Positions 55,549 through 64,000 of a stretch of 64,000 bases of DNA are shown here, piece after piece (the stretch's first letter is position 1; every line of letters begins with the position of its first letter). A model generated the notes under the pieces. That model worked only from the letters and a program-made list of their open reading frames with translations. It was not told the origin of the DNA and searched no databases. The translations under genes were made by a program, and so were the position numbers. This stretch comes from Lacticaseibacillus casei DSM 20011 = JCM 1134 = ATCC 393 (GTDB taxonomy: Bacteria; Bacillota; Bacilli; Lactobacillales; Lactobacillaceae): assembly GCF_000829055.1 (NCBI RefSeq), contig NZ_AP012544.1, positions 558,001 through 622,000 on the forward strand, in the 5' to 3' direction.

Positions 55549-55572
55549 ATAAGAATTGGAAGGCAATCCGGT

Positions 55573-55697
55573 TCCGAAACGCGCTCACAGGCCCAGAAAC
55601 CTACACATAAGGACCTCGAACCTAAATGGCCAAAGCCCAGCCATTTAGGTTCGAGGCCACTTATGCTCCGGTTTCTAACCGGGCCTGCTCACGCTCT
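55573..55697 (-). repeat. Dispersed palindromic element, copy 12
   Basis: Full copy with AGAAACC / GGTTTCT, CATAAGGACCTCGAACC / GGTTCGAGGCCACTTATG and AAATGGCC-AAAGCCCA-GCCATTT arms, ending GGGCCTGCTCACGCTC. The inner stem is almost perfect. Confidence 0.92.
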
Positions 55698-55770
55698 TAA
55701 ATCTTTTGCACCACTCTCCCCTCGATGTTATGATTGGTGTAATCAACTGGTTTGAAATGGAGGGTGTTGC

Positions 55771-56199
55771 ATGTCAGGTGGAGAGATTGCTTGGATCATT
55801 GCTGCGGTTGCTTTTTTGATTATTGCTTTGGCGATTGCCGTCATTGCGATTCGGGTTTCGGGTGTGACCAAGGAAATTAAGGAAACGGTTGCCGAGACGA
55901 ATAAGACGTTGAACACGGTCAACGGGGAGCTTGGCATTTTGACGAAGGAAGTCGAAGGCCTTCTTGCGAAGAGCAATACCCTTCTTGAAGATGTAAATGG
56001 CAAGGTGGCGGCGATTGATCCTGTCTTTACCGCAATTGGTGAGCTTGGTGAAAGCGTTTCTGATTTGAATCAGTCAACGCGCAATTTGACCGAACGCGTT
56101 GCCCATGGTGCTAAGAACGGGGCCAAGGCGACGGTTGCGACACGTATGGGTGCCAAAGCATTTTCAATGTTGACCAAAAAGAAACATCATAATGAATAG
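55771..56199 (+). CDS. DUF948 membrane protein (YtxG-like)
   Basis: A 142-residue protein with one N-terminal helix (WIIAAVAFLIIALAIAVIAI) and a long amphipathic or coiled-coil region with regular TKEIKETVAETNKTLNTVN-type heptads. DUF948 matches; function is unknown (general stress-linked in Bacillus). GGAGG precedes the ATG. It is followed 14 bases later by a YtxH-like gene, the usual partner. Confidence 0.88.
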   Translation: MSGGEIAWIIAAVAFLIIALAIAVIAIRVSGVTKEIKETVAETNKTLNTVNGELGILTKEVEGLLAKSNTLLEDVNGKVAAIDPVFTAIGELGESVSDLNQSTRNLTERVAHGAKNGAKATVATRMGAKAFSMLTKKKHHNE

Positions 56200-56213
56200 C
56201 AGGGGGAATCATC

Positions 56214-56721
56214 ATGGCTAAAAAAGGACATTTTTTGCTTGGATTTGTATTCGGAGCTGCCAGTGCCTTAGCAACGACTTATTTATTGACTCCGCAAACC
56301 AGTGACGAGTTAAAGCGACGGGTTAAGCATGCTTCCGCGAATTTAGCCGATCGTGCGGTTGATTACTATTGATTACGCCAAAGAGGCTAGTGCTGACTGG
56401 AAGCAAAGCGCGACGGATTTTGTCGATGACTTGAAGGCGCGTGGGAATGATGCCGATGGGTCAGAAGCGTTGGCTAATTATGATGCTGCGACCGAGCAAT
56501 TGCGCGACCAATTGAATACTGCAGCGGATACGGATACTTCAGCTGATTTTGATGACATTGTGCTGGACGGTAAGAGTGCGTTTGCCCAAGCCAAGGATGA
56601 CGATGAAGGCAGTGAAACCCGCACCGATGAAGTGCCGGAACCGACCGAACCAAAGCCAGTTAGTGGAGCCGCCGCATCTGAGGCCAAACCGGCAAGTTCT
56701 GAATCTGAAGCCACCGATTAA
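56214..56721 (+). pseudogene. YtxH-like membrane protein gene broken by a 10-bp insertion
   Basis: The first frame (56214-56372) encodes MAKKGHFLLGFVFGAASALA and TYLLTPQTSDELKRRVKHAS, the helix and motif of YtxH proteins, then stops after 52 residues. The second frame continues with DYAKEASADWKQSATDFVDD and an acidic, Ala/Ser/Pro-rich tail to 56721. At 56361-56376 GATTACTATTGATTAC shows a repeated GATTAC; removing 10 bases joins the two frames as ADRAVDYAKEASADW. AGGGGGA precedes the first ATG. The tail could only start separately at GTG 56353, without a ribosome site. A sequencing error is possible. Confidence 0.8.
56361..56376 (+). repeat. Short direct repeat at the ytxH frameshift
   Basis: GATTAC-TATT-GATTAC: two copies of GATTAC, the expected product of a slipped duplication of 10 bases. 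Confidence 0.85.
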
Positions 56722-56760
56722 TCAGCACTAGTAACTACAAGATTTTGAATATTAAAAATG

Positions 56761-56810
56761 GCGACAAACGAAAGACACCCCGACGTGAGCACCTTTCGTT
56801 TGTCGCTTTT
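56761..56810. terminator. Intrinsic terminator
   Basis: GCGACAAACGAAAG and CTTTCGTTTGTCGC form a perfect 14-bp stem with an 18-base loop, followed by TTTT. Confidence 0.92.
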
Positions 56811-56872
56811 AGCATCACAGCTGGTCTTAGCTGTGGAAAGACTTATCTTGATCGTGAACGAAGGAGGATCAT

Positions 56873-57394
56873 ATGCTAAATAGCGAACGTCAGGCACACA
56901 TCAAAGCCACTTTAAGTACTGCGGCCGAGCCGCTCAGTGCGTCGAGTTTTGCGCGGCGGTTTACTGTCAGTCGGCAGACCATTGTTGGCGATATTGCGCT
57001 TTTGCGGGCCCAAGGCGAACCGATCATTGCAACGCCGCGTGGTTATACGTTGTCACATCCAGCGGCTCATGAGTTTTTGATTCCTTGCAAACATACGCCG
57101 GAGCAAACGGTACAGGAGCTGCAGCTGATCCTCGACAACGGTGGCTGGATTGAAGATGTTTTGGTCGAGCATCCGTTATATGGTCAGTTACGCGGTCAGC
57201 TGAATATTCGCACCGTTGCCGATATGAAGCTGTTTTTGAGTCGTCTAGCGCGTTATCAAGGCCGCCACTTGTCCGAGTTAACCGGTGGCATTCATTTACA
57301 CACGATTAGCGTTAGAAATGAACGGAATATCGCCAAAATTAAAGAAGCACTGCGCAAGGCTGGCATTTTATATGAACAGTCGGAAGCAGACTAG
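56873..57394 (+). CDS. niaR: NiaR-type transcriptional repressor of NAD biosynthesis
   Basis: A 173-residue regulator with an N-terminal HTH (SASSFARRFTVSRQTIVGDIALLRAQG) and a C-terminal 3H domain carrying the conserved histidines in CKHTPEQ, VEHPLYG and GGIHLHTI. NiaR proteins bind nicotinic acid and repress niacin uptake or NAD synthesis genes. No such target lies next to it. GGAGG precedes the ATG. Confidence 0.9.
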   Translation: MLNSERQAHIKATLSTAAEPLSASSFARRFTVSRQTIVGDIALLRAQGEPIIATPRGYTLSHPAAHEFLIPCKHTPEQTVQELQLILDNGGWIEDVLVEHPLYGQLRGQLNIRTVADMKLFLSRLARYQGRHLSELTGGIHLHTISVRNERNIAKIKEALRKAGILYEQSEAD

Positions 57395-57438
57395 ACAATT
57401 TCGGTGGTAGAGGCAAAAACAGCAGCAGTCAACAACAT

Positions 57439-57486
57439 AAAAATGGTCCCGAGGAGACAGCGTCTACCTCTTTGGGACCATTTTTG
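57439..57486. terminator. Bidirectional intrinsic terminator
   Basis: AAAAATGGTCCCGAGGAGAC and GTCTACCTCTTTGGGACCATTTTT (the latter in two parts) between niaR and convergent pepQ. Confidence 0.9.
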
Positions 57487-57532
57487 ATATTAACGCCCTG
57501 TTCATCTTTTTCCGACGAGTAACTCGGCGTCA

Positions 57533-58636
57533 TCAGCCATTGATGACAGTGAATTCTTTTGATGTGTGGGTAAAAGGTCCGCAGCCGGTTTCCGTGACGT
57601 GGACACAGTCTTCAATCCGAACACCAGCGACACCAGGAACGTAAATACCAGGTTCGATCGAGAAGCACATGCCTGGCTGTAGAATCATATCGTTGCCTTC
57701 CATGATGGATGGGAATTCATGGGTGGACATGCCGATTCCGTGTCCCAAACGGTGATTAAAATATTCGCCGTAACCCGCTTTGGTAATAATGTCGCGGGCA
57801 ATCTTGTCGAGGTCGGATGCTTTTAATCCCGGCTTAACGGCATCCATAGCAGTCAGGTTCGCTTCTAGACAAATATCAAAAATTTCACGCGGCTTACCGG
57901 TGACCTGACCAAAAGCGACGGTGCGCGTGGCGTCAGACATGTAACCATGGTTGTCCGTACCAAGATCAAACAAGACCAGTTCATTTGGAGCGAGCTTTGT
58001 TCCCATCGGTTCGCCATGCGGATTGGCCGCATCTACGCCAGCTTGGACGATGGTGCCAAAACTCATGTGCATGACGCCTTCCTTCATCATCGCATAGTCA
58101 ATTTCAGCCGCAACTTCCTGTTCAGTGGCACCTGCCTTGATCGCCTTAAAACCTGCTTGGAACGCGCGGTCAGCCTGAGCCCCGGCAATTTCCATTTGTT
58201 TAATTTCGGCAGGTGTTTTGATTAACCGTTGCTTTTCAATGAAACGGGAAGCATCGATCGGAAAAGTCGCATCAGGAAACTGCTTCATGAGGGCTTCAAA
58301 TTTGAAGACTGCGAGGTTATCTTTTTCAATAGCCCACTTGGTCGGATTAGGGTTCACGTCCTTGATATGGGTTGCCATGACGGCAAACGGATCTTCGTGA
58401 TCAAGATAGCCAAATACCTGATAAGGCCAGCCAGCTTTTTTAACTTCCTCAATGGTTAGTTGCGGGGTGAACAGGAACGGATCCTTGTCCGGGGTGACGA
58501 TTAAGGCGGTGATCCGTTCTTCGGGATCCTGGAAGAAACCCGTGTAATAGTTGATATTGACCGGGTCACTGATATAAGCAAGGTCGAGGCCTTCTTCGCC
58601 AACCCAGGTTTGTAATGCTGCTAAATGCTCGTTCAT
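57533..58636 (-). CDS. pepQ: Xaa-Pro dipeptidase PepQ, M24B family
   Basis: A 367-residue cytoplasmic enzyme that splits dipeptides ending in proline. The dimetal ligands are in LFDLGTDNHGYMSDATRTV (two Asp), HRLGHGIGMSTHEFP (His), FSIEPGIYVPG (Glu) and VRIEDCVHVTETG (Glu). ATG 58636 has GAGGAGG six bases upstream; a longer frame lacks support. It is divergent from ccpA, an arrangement known from several lactobacilli, and the cre-like site between them may serve both. Confidence 0.95.
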   Translation of the reverse strand: MNEHLAALQTWVGEEGLDLAYISDPVNINYYTGFFQDPEERITALIVTPDKDPFLFTPQLTIEEVKKAGWPYQVFGYLDHEDPFAVMATHIKDVNPNPTKWAIEKDNLAVFKFEALMKQFPDATFPIDASRFIEKQRLIKTPAEIKQMEIAGAQADRAFQAGFKAIKAGATEQEVAAEIDYAMMKEGVMHMSFGTIVQAGVDAANPHGEPMGTKLAPNELVLFDLGTDNHGYMSDATRTVAFGQVTGKPREIFDICLEANLTAMDAVKPGLKASDLDKIARDIITKAGYGEYFNHRLGHGIGMSTHEFPSIMEGNDMILQPGMCFSIEPGIYVPGVAGVRIEDCVHVTETGCGPFTHTSKEFTVING

Positions 58637-58864
58637 CGTGGTCCTCCTCAAAAGGGCACAGCACAAAATATCATGCAAAACGAATCTTTTACCATATTTG
58701 TGCTGCACCGTGATATTAACGTGCCAAGTGCTCAGGCATCGAAAATGACTTGCAAGATAAGGTGCTAGTCGCGATGCCAAATGCAACTTTCTTTACCAGT
58801 ATATCACGAGCCATGAGGGACACTTTCTGAAAAGCCCGTTTGTGAAAATTTCATGGAAAATTCA

Positions 58865-58878
58865 GTAAAACGCTTGCA
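58865..58878. promoter_or_regulatory. cre-like site between pepQ and ccpA
   Basis: GTAAAACGCTTGCA matches the catabolite-responsive element core (consensus TGAAAACGCTTTCA-like) and overlaps the ccpA promoter candidate TTGCAT-17-TATTTT. Autoregulation of ccpA and control of pepQ through this site is established in related lactobacilli and inferred here. Confidence 0.65.
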
Positions 58879-58957
58879 TTGCCTTTCTCATTCTGCTATT
58901 TTGGAATGTAAATAGATGTTTCGTGATTTTCATACTCACGACTAAGGAGAAAATAAA

Positions 58958-59959
58958 GTGGAAAAACAAACAATAACAATTTATGATGTTGCCCGCGAGG
59001 CAAATGTATCGATGGCGACGGTGTCCCGAGTGGTTAATGGTAACCCGAATGTGAAGCCGGCTACCCGCAAGAAGGTTTTAGAGGTTATCGAACGCCTCGA
59101 CTACCGGCCGAATGCGGTAGCCCGTGGCCTGGCAAGCAAGAAAACGACAACCGTCGGCGTTATCATTCCCGACGTTACCAACATGTTCTTCTCAAGCTTG
59201 GCCCGTGGGATTGATGATGTTGCGACCATGTACAAATACAACATTATTTTGGCGAACTCGGATGAAAATAACCAAAAGGAAGTTTCCGTACTTAACACTT
59301 TGTTGGCCAAGCAGGTTGACGGGTTGATTTTCATGGGTCATGAACTGACCGATTCGATTCGCGCGGAATTTTCCCGAAGCAAAACGCCGGTTGTACTGGC
59401 AGGCTCGATTGATCCGGATGAACAGGTTGGCAGTGTCAACATTGACTACGTGGCTGCGGTTGAAGAAGCGACGCACCAATTACTGGAGAGCGGTAATAAG
59501 CGGGTGGCATTGGCGACCGGCTCGCTCACCCATCCGATTAACGGTCAGTTCCGCCTGAAGGGCTATAAACAAGCACTTGAAAAAGCCGGCGTTGCCTATG
59601 ACGAAAGCCTGATCTTTGAAAATGAGCCAAGTTATCAAGCGGGGTTGGCATTGTTTGGTAAGCTGCAGAAAGTCGGCGCAACGGCTGTCATTGCCGGCGA
59701 TGATGAACTGGCAGTCGGCATTTTGGATGGCGCACTGGACAAGGGCGTGAAGGTGCCGGATGATTTTGAAATTATTACCAGCAACAACACCAAGCTAACC
59801 GAAATGACCCGGCCACAACTGACATCAATTGATCAGCCGCTTTATGACATTGGCGCTGTGGCAATGCGGTTGCTGACAAAGATGATGAACAAAGAAGAGA
59901 TCGAAGAAAAAACCGTGATGTTAGGTTTCGATATTTTGAAACGCGGCTCAACCAAATAA
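58958..59959 (+). CDS. ccpA: Catabolite control protein A
   Basis: A 333-residue LacI-family regulator. IYDVAREANVSMATVSRVVN is the HTH, NVKPATRKKVLEVIERLDYRPNAVARGLAS (in parts) the hinge helix, and VGVIIPDVTNMFFSSLARGIDD starts the sugar-binding-protein core where HPr-Ser-P docks. With seryl-phosphorylated HPr it binds cre sites to repress or activate carbon genes. A cre-like site lies in its own promoter region. Confidence 0.96.
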   Translation: MEKQTITIYDVAREANVSMATVSRVVNGNPNVKPATRKKVLEVIERLDYRPNAVARGLASKKTTTVGVIIPDVTNMFFSSLARGIDDVATMYKYNIILANSDENNQKEVSVLNTLLAKQVDGLIFMGHELTDSIRAEFSRSKTPVVLAGSIDPDEQVGSVNIDYVAAVEEATHQLLESGNKRVALATGSLTHPINGQFRLKGYKQALEKAGVAYDESLIFENEPSYQAGLALFGKLQKVGATAVIAGDDELAVGILDGALDKGVKVPDDFEIITSNNTKLTEMTRPQLTSIDQPLYDIGAVAMRLLTKMMNKEEIEEKTVMLGFDILKRGSTK

Positions 59960-60000
59960 AGGTGTTGAGCGAAATCAGCTTTGGCACCTCGTGAGCAATA

Positions 60001-60050
60001 AAAAATCGGTTCTAAAGACAGATGATGTGTGTCTTTAGAACCGATTTTTG
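60001..60050. terminator. Bidirectional intrinsic terminator
   Basis: AAAAATCGGTTCTAAAGACA and TGTCTTTAGAACCGATTTTT between ccpA and the convergent penicillin-binding protein gene. The outer stem closely resembles the terminator at 51491. Confidence 0.95.
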
Positions 60051-60089
60051 CGTTACTGGATTGATTGGCCTTCAAGATGACGCATGAAC

Positions 60090-62840
60090 TTACTGACCGC
60101 TGCCAGTTGTAGCAGGTGTGGTTTGCTGATTATTGGTCGTTGTGCCACCAGTTGTGTTACCGCCAGTCGTTGTCGTGCCAGTGCCGGTTGTTTCGCCGCC
60201 AGTGCCAGTTGCACCGTTTGTCCCGCCAGTTCCCGTTGTTTGCGGTTCACTTGGCTGGTTTTCGGAGGTTCCTTGCTGGTTTTTCTGGCTGGAAGGCACC
60301 GTGACGCTAGGCGTTTGGCTGCTTTCAGTTGTGGCTGGTGCCGTGGTTTCAGGCGTGATCGGTGTTTCCTGATGCTCTTTTTTGGCTTCGGTCGAGCGAC
60401 CATTAGCGTCAGAAACCTGACCATAGCCATTGCTTTTACCGTTGAGATGGTCATAGAACAACTGATAATTGTCTTTGCTGCCGCCGATGCCAAATTCAGC
60501 TTTCGCAGTTGGCTGCCAGTCATTGTAGAGGCTGGTAACAGTTGATCCGCCTGTGTGATAAGTGCGCCCGTTAAAAGTAAGGGTGCCAGCCGGTTGCCCG
60601 GTTTGCTTATCGACAGTGACGGACTTGACGGTACTTGGTCGGGCTAATTTTTTATCAACTTTAAATTGCTTAGGGATGGTGTGATAAACCGCATTTGCCA
60701 ACTTCGACCAATAAGCTTCGTTGGTCATTGAACTGTTTTCATCAAGCGTGTAGTTGGTGCCGTTACTGTTGTCATAGCCCATCCAACTGGCAATGGTGAC
60801 ACCCGGCGTTGAACCGATAAACCAAATATCGCGGAAATCGTTGCTGGTACCGGTTTTCCCGATCAGGTTGTCCGTATTGAAGCGCAGCTGATAGTTCAGG
60901 CTCTCGGCAGTCCCTGATTCAACCACGTTTTTCAACATTTGATTCATGATGTAGTTCGTACCTTTGGAGAAAACCTTGGTCTTTTTAACCTGATGGCGGT
61001 AGACGGCATGGCCTGAAGGATCGACGATTTCAGAGATGACATAAGCTGGTACGTGTTCGCCTTGATTGGCAAAAGTGGAAAAAGCGCTGGCTTGTTCCTT
61101 GACGTCGACGCCATAATCGGTACCGCCCAAGGCTAGACCGAGCTGGCTGTAATCATTGTCAGTGAGGGTATTGATGCCCATTTTTTCCATGTAGCTTTTG
61201 ACATTGACGTTCGGCTTGATGTGTTTATACAGATTAACTGCCGGAATGTTGTAGGATTGGGCAAGCGCTTCGGTGGCAGGGATGAACCGATTTTGAATCT
61301 GGTCGCCGTAATCGGTCACACTGTAATTGTTGCCAAGGTTGGTTTTGAAGTCAGCCAAAGCCGTCTGCGAACCGATGACTTTTTGATCGATCGCTGGTGC
61401 ATACACCAAAAGCGGCTTAATCGTGGAGCCGGGAGAACGTAAGGTGTAAATGTGATTGAGTTCACCAGAGACCCCGCCGACAAATCCGAGAACGGCACCG
61501 GTTTGGTTGTCCAACACAACCGAGCCGTTTTGAACCGGATGTTTGACGGTTTCGGTTTCACCGGTTTTAGGATTGATCTGAGTACTGGTGTAGGTTTGAC
61601 CGAATGTATTTCGCGTGGCGCGCATCACAAATTGCATCCGATCGTACACGTCTTTGTTGATGGTACTTTTGATTTGGTAATTTTTGGAAGCGAAAAGATC
61701 GCCTGCTTGCCTCAAATAGTCGTTGTTTAAGGCGTTGTCTTTGGCAAGGTCGGCAGCAGAGTGACCATCATTTTGGGCTAATTTCTCAGCTAATAATGAT
61801 TTAGCTTCACTGAGCACCATGTTGTAGACATACCCATACTCATTGTCATCCTGTTCGGCATTTTCCGGCTTGAGGAACGCGCCTTTTAGATCGAATGACT
61901 TGGCTGCAACATACTGCTTGTGACTGATGACGCCAGCTCGATACATCCGAAACAGCACGGTCTGTTGCCGATTAATGCCGGATTTAAGGCTGGCTTTTAG
62001 TTGACCGTTGGCAGTATACGGCGTGTAAACAAACGGACTCTGCGGCAAGCCAGCAATAAAGGCGGCTTCCGGCAGGTTCACCTGACTGGCAGAGACGCCA
62101 AAAAGTCCTTGCGCAGCCGCTTCGACGCCGGCAATGTTTTGCCCCTTGTTGTTCCGACCCAGCGTGGCAACATTCAGATAAGTTTCCAGGATTTCGTTCT
62201 TGCTGAAGTGGTTGTTTAGGCGCCGCGCCAACATGATCTCCGCAGCTTTACGTTTGAAGGTTGTCTCTGAGTTCAAAAACATCATTTTGACAACCTGCTG
62301 CGTTAAAGTCGAGCCGCCAGTTTGGTTACCCATGCCGGTTAAGTCGGAAAAGAAAGCCCGAATCACCGCCTTAGGCACCACCCCGTCATGACGATAAAAG
62401 TCTTCGTCTTCAGTGGCAATGATCGCCTTGGTCAGCCACGGCGACATGTCACTAAGACTGACCTTTGTCGAATACAAATCGCTTTTGACATCGCTCAGCT
62501 TGACGTTATGTGCAAAATACATACTGGAAGTACGGCTGGTGTTAGATAGCGTTGCCTTCATCGCTGCTTCGGTCGGAATCGGCGTTGCATCGATGATCGA
62601 CACAAAATAACCGCCAAATAAGCCGAGGCCAAAAACAGCTGCAATGCCTAAAACGCCTAATAAGTAATAGACAATACTTTTGATGCTTTGAAGCGTGACA
62701 TTACCGTAAAAAACAACGGCAGTTTTACCCGTTAAATGTTTGGAATCAGCTTTGGAATCAGGACGCCGCGTCACGAATGCCGTGAACCAGCGGCGAAATC
62801 GAGTTCCAAGCGTCTTGACCCGATCGACGAACTTTTTCAA
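60090..62840 (-). CDS. Class A penicillin-binding protein (PBP2A-like)
   Basis: A 916-residue bifunctional peptidoglycan synthase. A short cytoplasmic part and one helix (about 58-80) are followed by a glycosyltransferase domain (ATEDEDFYRHDG, GGSTLTQQVVKM, RKAAEIMLARRL) and a transpeptidase domain with SPGSTIKPL (SxxK), QSYNIPAVN (SxN) and GKTGTSND (KTG). The last ~130 residues are a low-complexity Thr/Gly/Pro/Gln tail outside the cell, longer than usual. Start TTG 62840 has AAGGTGGG eight bases upstream. It lies convergent to ccpA. Confidence 0.93.
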   Translation of the reverse strand: MKKFVDRVKTLGTRFRRWFTAFVTRRPDSKADSKHLTGKTAVVFYGNVTLQSIKSIVYYLLGVLGIAAVFGLGLFGGYFVSIIDATPIPTEAAMKATLSNTSRTSSMYFAHNVKLSDVKSDLYSTKVSLSDMSPWLTKAIIATEDEDFYRHDGVVPKAVIRAFFSDLTGMGNQTGGSTLTQQVVKMMFLNSETTFKRKAAEIMLARRLNNHFSKNEILETYLNVATLGRNNKGQNIAGVEAAAQGLFGVSASQVNLPEAAFIAGLPQSPFVYTPYTANGQLKASLKSGINRQQTVLFRMYRAGVISHKQYVAAKSFDLKGAFLKPENAEQDDNEYGYVYNMVLSEAKSLLAEKLAQNDGHSAADLAKDNALNNDYLRQAGDLFASKNYQIKSTINKDVYDRMQFVMRATRNTFGQTYTSTQINPKTGETETVKHPVQNGSVVLDNQTGAVLGFVGGVSGELNHIYTLRSPGSTIKPLLVYAPAIDQKVIGSQTALADFKTNLGNNYSVTDYGDQIQNRFIPATEALAQSYNIPAVNLYKHIKPNVNVKSYMEKMGINTLTDNDYSQLGLALGGTDYGVDVKEQASAFSTFANQGEHVPAYVISEIVDPSGHAVYRHQVKKTKVFSKGTNYIMNQMLKNVVESGTAESLNYQLRFNTDNLIGKTGTSNDFRDIWFIGSTPGVTIASWMGYDNSNGTNYTLDENSSMTNEAYWSKLANAVYHTIPKQFKVDKKLARPSTVKSVTVDKQTGQPAGTLTFNGRTYHTGGSTVTSLYNDWQPTAKAEFGIGGSKDNYQLFYDHLNGKSNGYGQVSDANGRSTEAKKEHQETPITPETTAPATTESSQTPSVTVPSSQKNQQGTSENQPSEPQTTGTGGTNGATGTGGETTGTGTTTTGGNTTGGTTTNNQQTTPATTGSGQ

Positions 62841-62918
62841 GTGCTTGTCCCACCTTAAATTTTGGTCTAATATTCCTTAGTATACCGTAAAAATAAAGCG
62901 GATTCTAATACTGTTGGC

Positions 62919-63045
62919 AGAGCGTGAGCCGGCGCGGTTAGAAGTCGGAGTATAAGTGGCCTTGGGCGTGATGGCCCGGGCTTAGGCCATCGCGACCAAG
63001 GTCCTTATACACAGACTTCTGCGCCGGTGAACGCGTTTCGGAGAG
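62919..63045 (+). repeat. Dispersed palindromic element, copy 13
   Basis: CAGAGCGTGAGCCGGCGCGG to GTGAACGCGTTTCGG. Arms GAAGTCGGAGTATAAG / CTTATACACAGACTTC differ from other copies on both sides (GTATAAG / CTTATAC instead of GTGTAAG / CTTACAC), a clear compensated change. Confidence 0.92.
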
Positions 63046-63058
63046 CATCGGTAAACAG

Positions 63059-63129
63059 ACCGGTCTTTGACCATTGCGACCAAGGTTCTTATACGCAGAC
63101 TTCTGCGCCAGAGAATGCGTTTGTGGAAA
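63059..63129 (+). repeat. Half copy of the palindromic element, copy 14
   Basis: Only the right half is present: TTTGACCATTGCGACCAAGG, TTCTTATACGCAGACTTC and GCGCCAGAGAATGCG. It follows copy 13 and shares its TATAC variant, so it likely arose by local duplication. Confidence 0.8.
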
Positions 63130-63281
63130 GCGCCAGTTTCTGTTTGCGACAACGCACTTCAAAGCCAACTTACCTGTTTGCCCTCACCATTCATAGTTTC
63201 AAGCGGCTTCACTTGCGACCCGCGTTGTGTTGTGCAAGACTGATAACTATATAAATAAGCGTGCGAGAACAGGGGTTAAAC

Positions 63282-63965
63282 ATGTATCGAGTTATTTTGT
63301 TTGATGTAGACGACACTTTGTTGGATTTTAAAGCAGGGGAACTAAAAAGCCTGGCTAAGATGTTTGCCAGGCTTAAATTACCATATACGCCGCGGATTGA
63401 GGCGAGTTATTTGAAAATCAATGCTGATCTGTGGCGTGATTACGAAGCAGGCCGGATTACGCGGCCGGAACTGTTTGACGTGCGATTTGCCAAGCTGTTT
63501 CGCCATCACCATTTGAACGCTAATCCGCATTTAGCTGAACGGACGTATCATCATTTTTTGGATCAGGAAGCAATTTTGCTGCCGCGGGTGACGGAAACTC
63601 TGGATGCCTTAAAAGACTATCGGCTGTTTATCGTCAGTAACGGCATTGAGCCGGTCCAGCGTGAGCGTCTGGCAACCAGCGGTTTAATTGATTATTTTGA
63701 GGACATCTTTGTTTCCGATAGTGTCGGGAGCCCGAAGCCGACCGTGGCGTTTTTTGATTATGTTGCCAAACGCATTCCCCGATTCAATCGGCGCGAGACG
63801 CTGATTATGGGTGATTCATTGACCTCGGACATTCAAGGCGGCATCAACGGCAAGATTGATTCAATCTGGTTCAATCCGCATTTTCAGCCTAATCGCGAGC
63901 AGATAACGCCAACTTATCAGCTGAATGAATTCAGTGATTTGACGAAGTTACTGCTTGCCAACTAG
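63282..63965 (+). CDS. YjjG family noncanonical pyrimidine nucleotidase
   Basis: A 227-residue HAD hydrolase. LFDVDDTLLDF is motif I, LFIVSNGIEPVQRERL motif II, DSVGSPKPTVAFF motif III and IMGDSLTSDIQGG motif IV. FDVDDTLLDF with a helical cap matches YjjG/YfnB nucleotidases that dephosphorylate pyrimidine nucleotides. ATG 63282 is preferred over 63261 because AGGGG lies six bases upstream. No other gene follows before the window ends. Confidence 0.87.
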   Translation: MYRVILFDVDDTLLDFKAGELKSLAKMFARLKLPYTPRIEASYLKINADLWRDYEAGRITRPELFDVRFAKLFRHHHLNANPHLAERTYHHFLDQEAILLPRVTETLDALKDYRLFIVSNGIEPVQRERLATSGLIDYFEDIFVSDSVGSPKPTVAFFDYVAKRIPRFNRRETLIMGDSLTSDIQGGINGKIDSIWFNPHFQPNREQITPTYQLNEFSDLTKLLLAN

Positions 63966-64000
63966 ACGATGTGTGGCTTAATTGGCTAAGCGAATGGTGC

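Noticed and set aside
62938..63168. Minus-strand frame with the recurring peptide AQKSxYKxLGRxG
   Set aside because: The same peptide pattern appears at 39700-39921 and 52448-52669 only because those frames run through copies of the palindromic repeat. They are not genes.

Overview
The window looks like chromosomal backbone of a low-to-moderate-GC Firmicute, most probably the Lacticaseibacillus casei/paracasei/rhamnosus group. The evidence is dltXABCD, a divergent pepQ-ccpA pair, PepF/PepI/PepQ peptidases, T-box leaders, Rex-type operators in front of adhE, strong GGAGG ribosome sites and frequent GTG/TTG starts. The species call is inference from gene content and style, not from a database match. 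There is no rRNA, tRNA, CRISPR, prophage or intact insertion sequence.

Layout. 1-9.3 kb: 5'-truncated view of pepF (its start is inside, its C-terminus is outside), ndk, a P-type cation ATPase, prolyl aminopeptidase, small membrane and enzyme genes, a CPA2 antiporter, a HAD phosphatase and a MarR regulator. 9.4-15 kb: two membrane-anchored alpha/beta hydrolases, an orphan nrdI, an aldo/keto reductase, an unknown four-helix membrane protein with an operator-like palindrome in its promoter, and a DUF421/DUF3290 pair. 15-17.3 kb: methionine-type T-box, MetE-like methyltransferase and luxS, a small sulfur-amino-acid/AI-2 group. 18-23 kb: ruvA-ruvB-queA, a probable structured RNA on the minus strand (possibly 6S RNA), tgt and yajC. 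23-28.3 kb: adhE with two Rex-like sites, a DtxR-family regulator and zwf. 28.5-34.3 kb: dinB, a YtoI-like CBS/DRTGG regulator, nrnA, a CshB-like helicase and a degenerate formylglycine-enzyme-like protein. 34.3-43.6 kb: T-box-alaS, an unknown gene, ireB-ruvX-DUF1292, zapA, cvpA, mutS2, trxA. 44-48.7 kb: dltX-A-B-C-D for D-alanylation of teichoic acids. 48.7-57.4 kb: yslB, a murI-rdgB fusion, a yfcE-type phosphodiesterase, glpF, cbpB, a DUF368 polyprenyl-phosphate transporter, mscS, DUF948, a broken ytxH gene and niaR. 57.5-64 kb: pepQ/ccpA, a class A penicillin-binding protein and a YjjG-like HAD nucleotidase.

Two things stand out. First, a family of about 125-bp imperfect palindromes is scattered through the intergenic spaces (at least eight near-full copies plus shortened or decayed ones). 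The two arms co-vary, so each copy would form a long hairpin, and five plus-orientation copies begin directly at the T-run of an intrinsic terminator. I do not know a published name for it. Second, two genes carry fresh-looking short direct duplications that shift the frame: a perfect 23-bp tandem repeat in cvpA and a 10-bp insertion in a ytxH-like gene. Other points worth checking are the MurI-RdgB fusion, loss of the conserved editing-site cysteine in AlaS, and the candidate 6S-like RNA.

How the genes work together: many act in the envelope (dlt, pbp, murI, DUF368, ireB, zapA), in redox and carbon control (adhE/Rex, zwf, ccpA), in recombination and repair (ruvAB, ruvX, mutS2, dinB) and in tRNA queuosine modification (queA, tgt). 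Most genes are transcribed alone or in groups of two to five, bounded by strong, often bidirectional, terminators.
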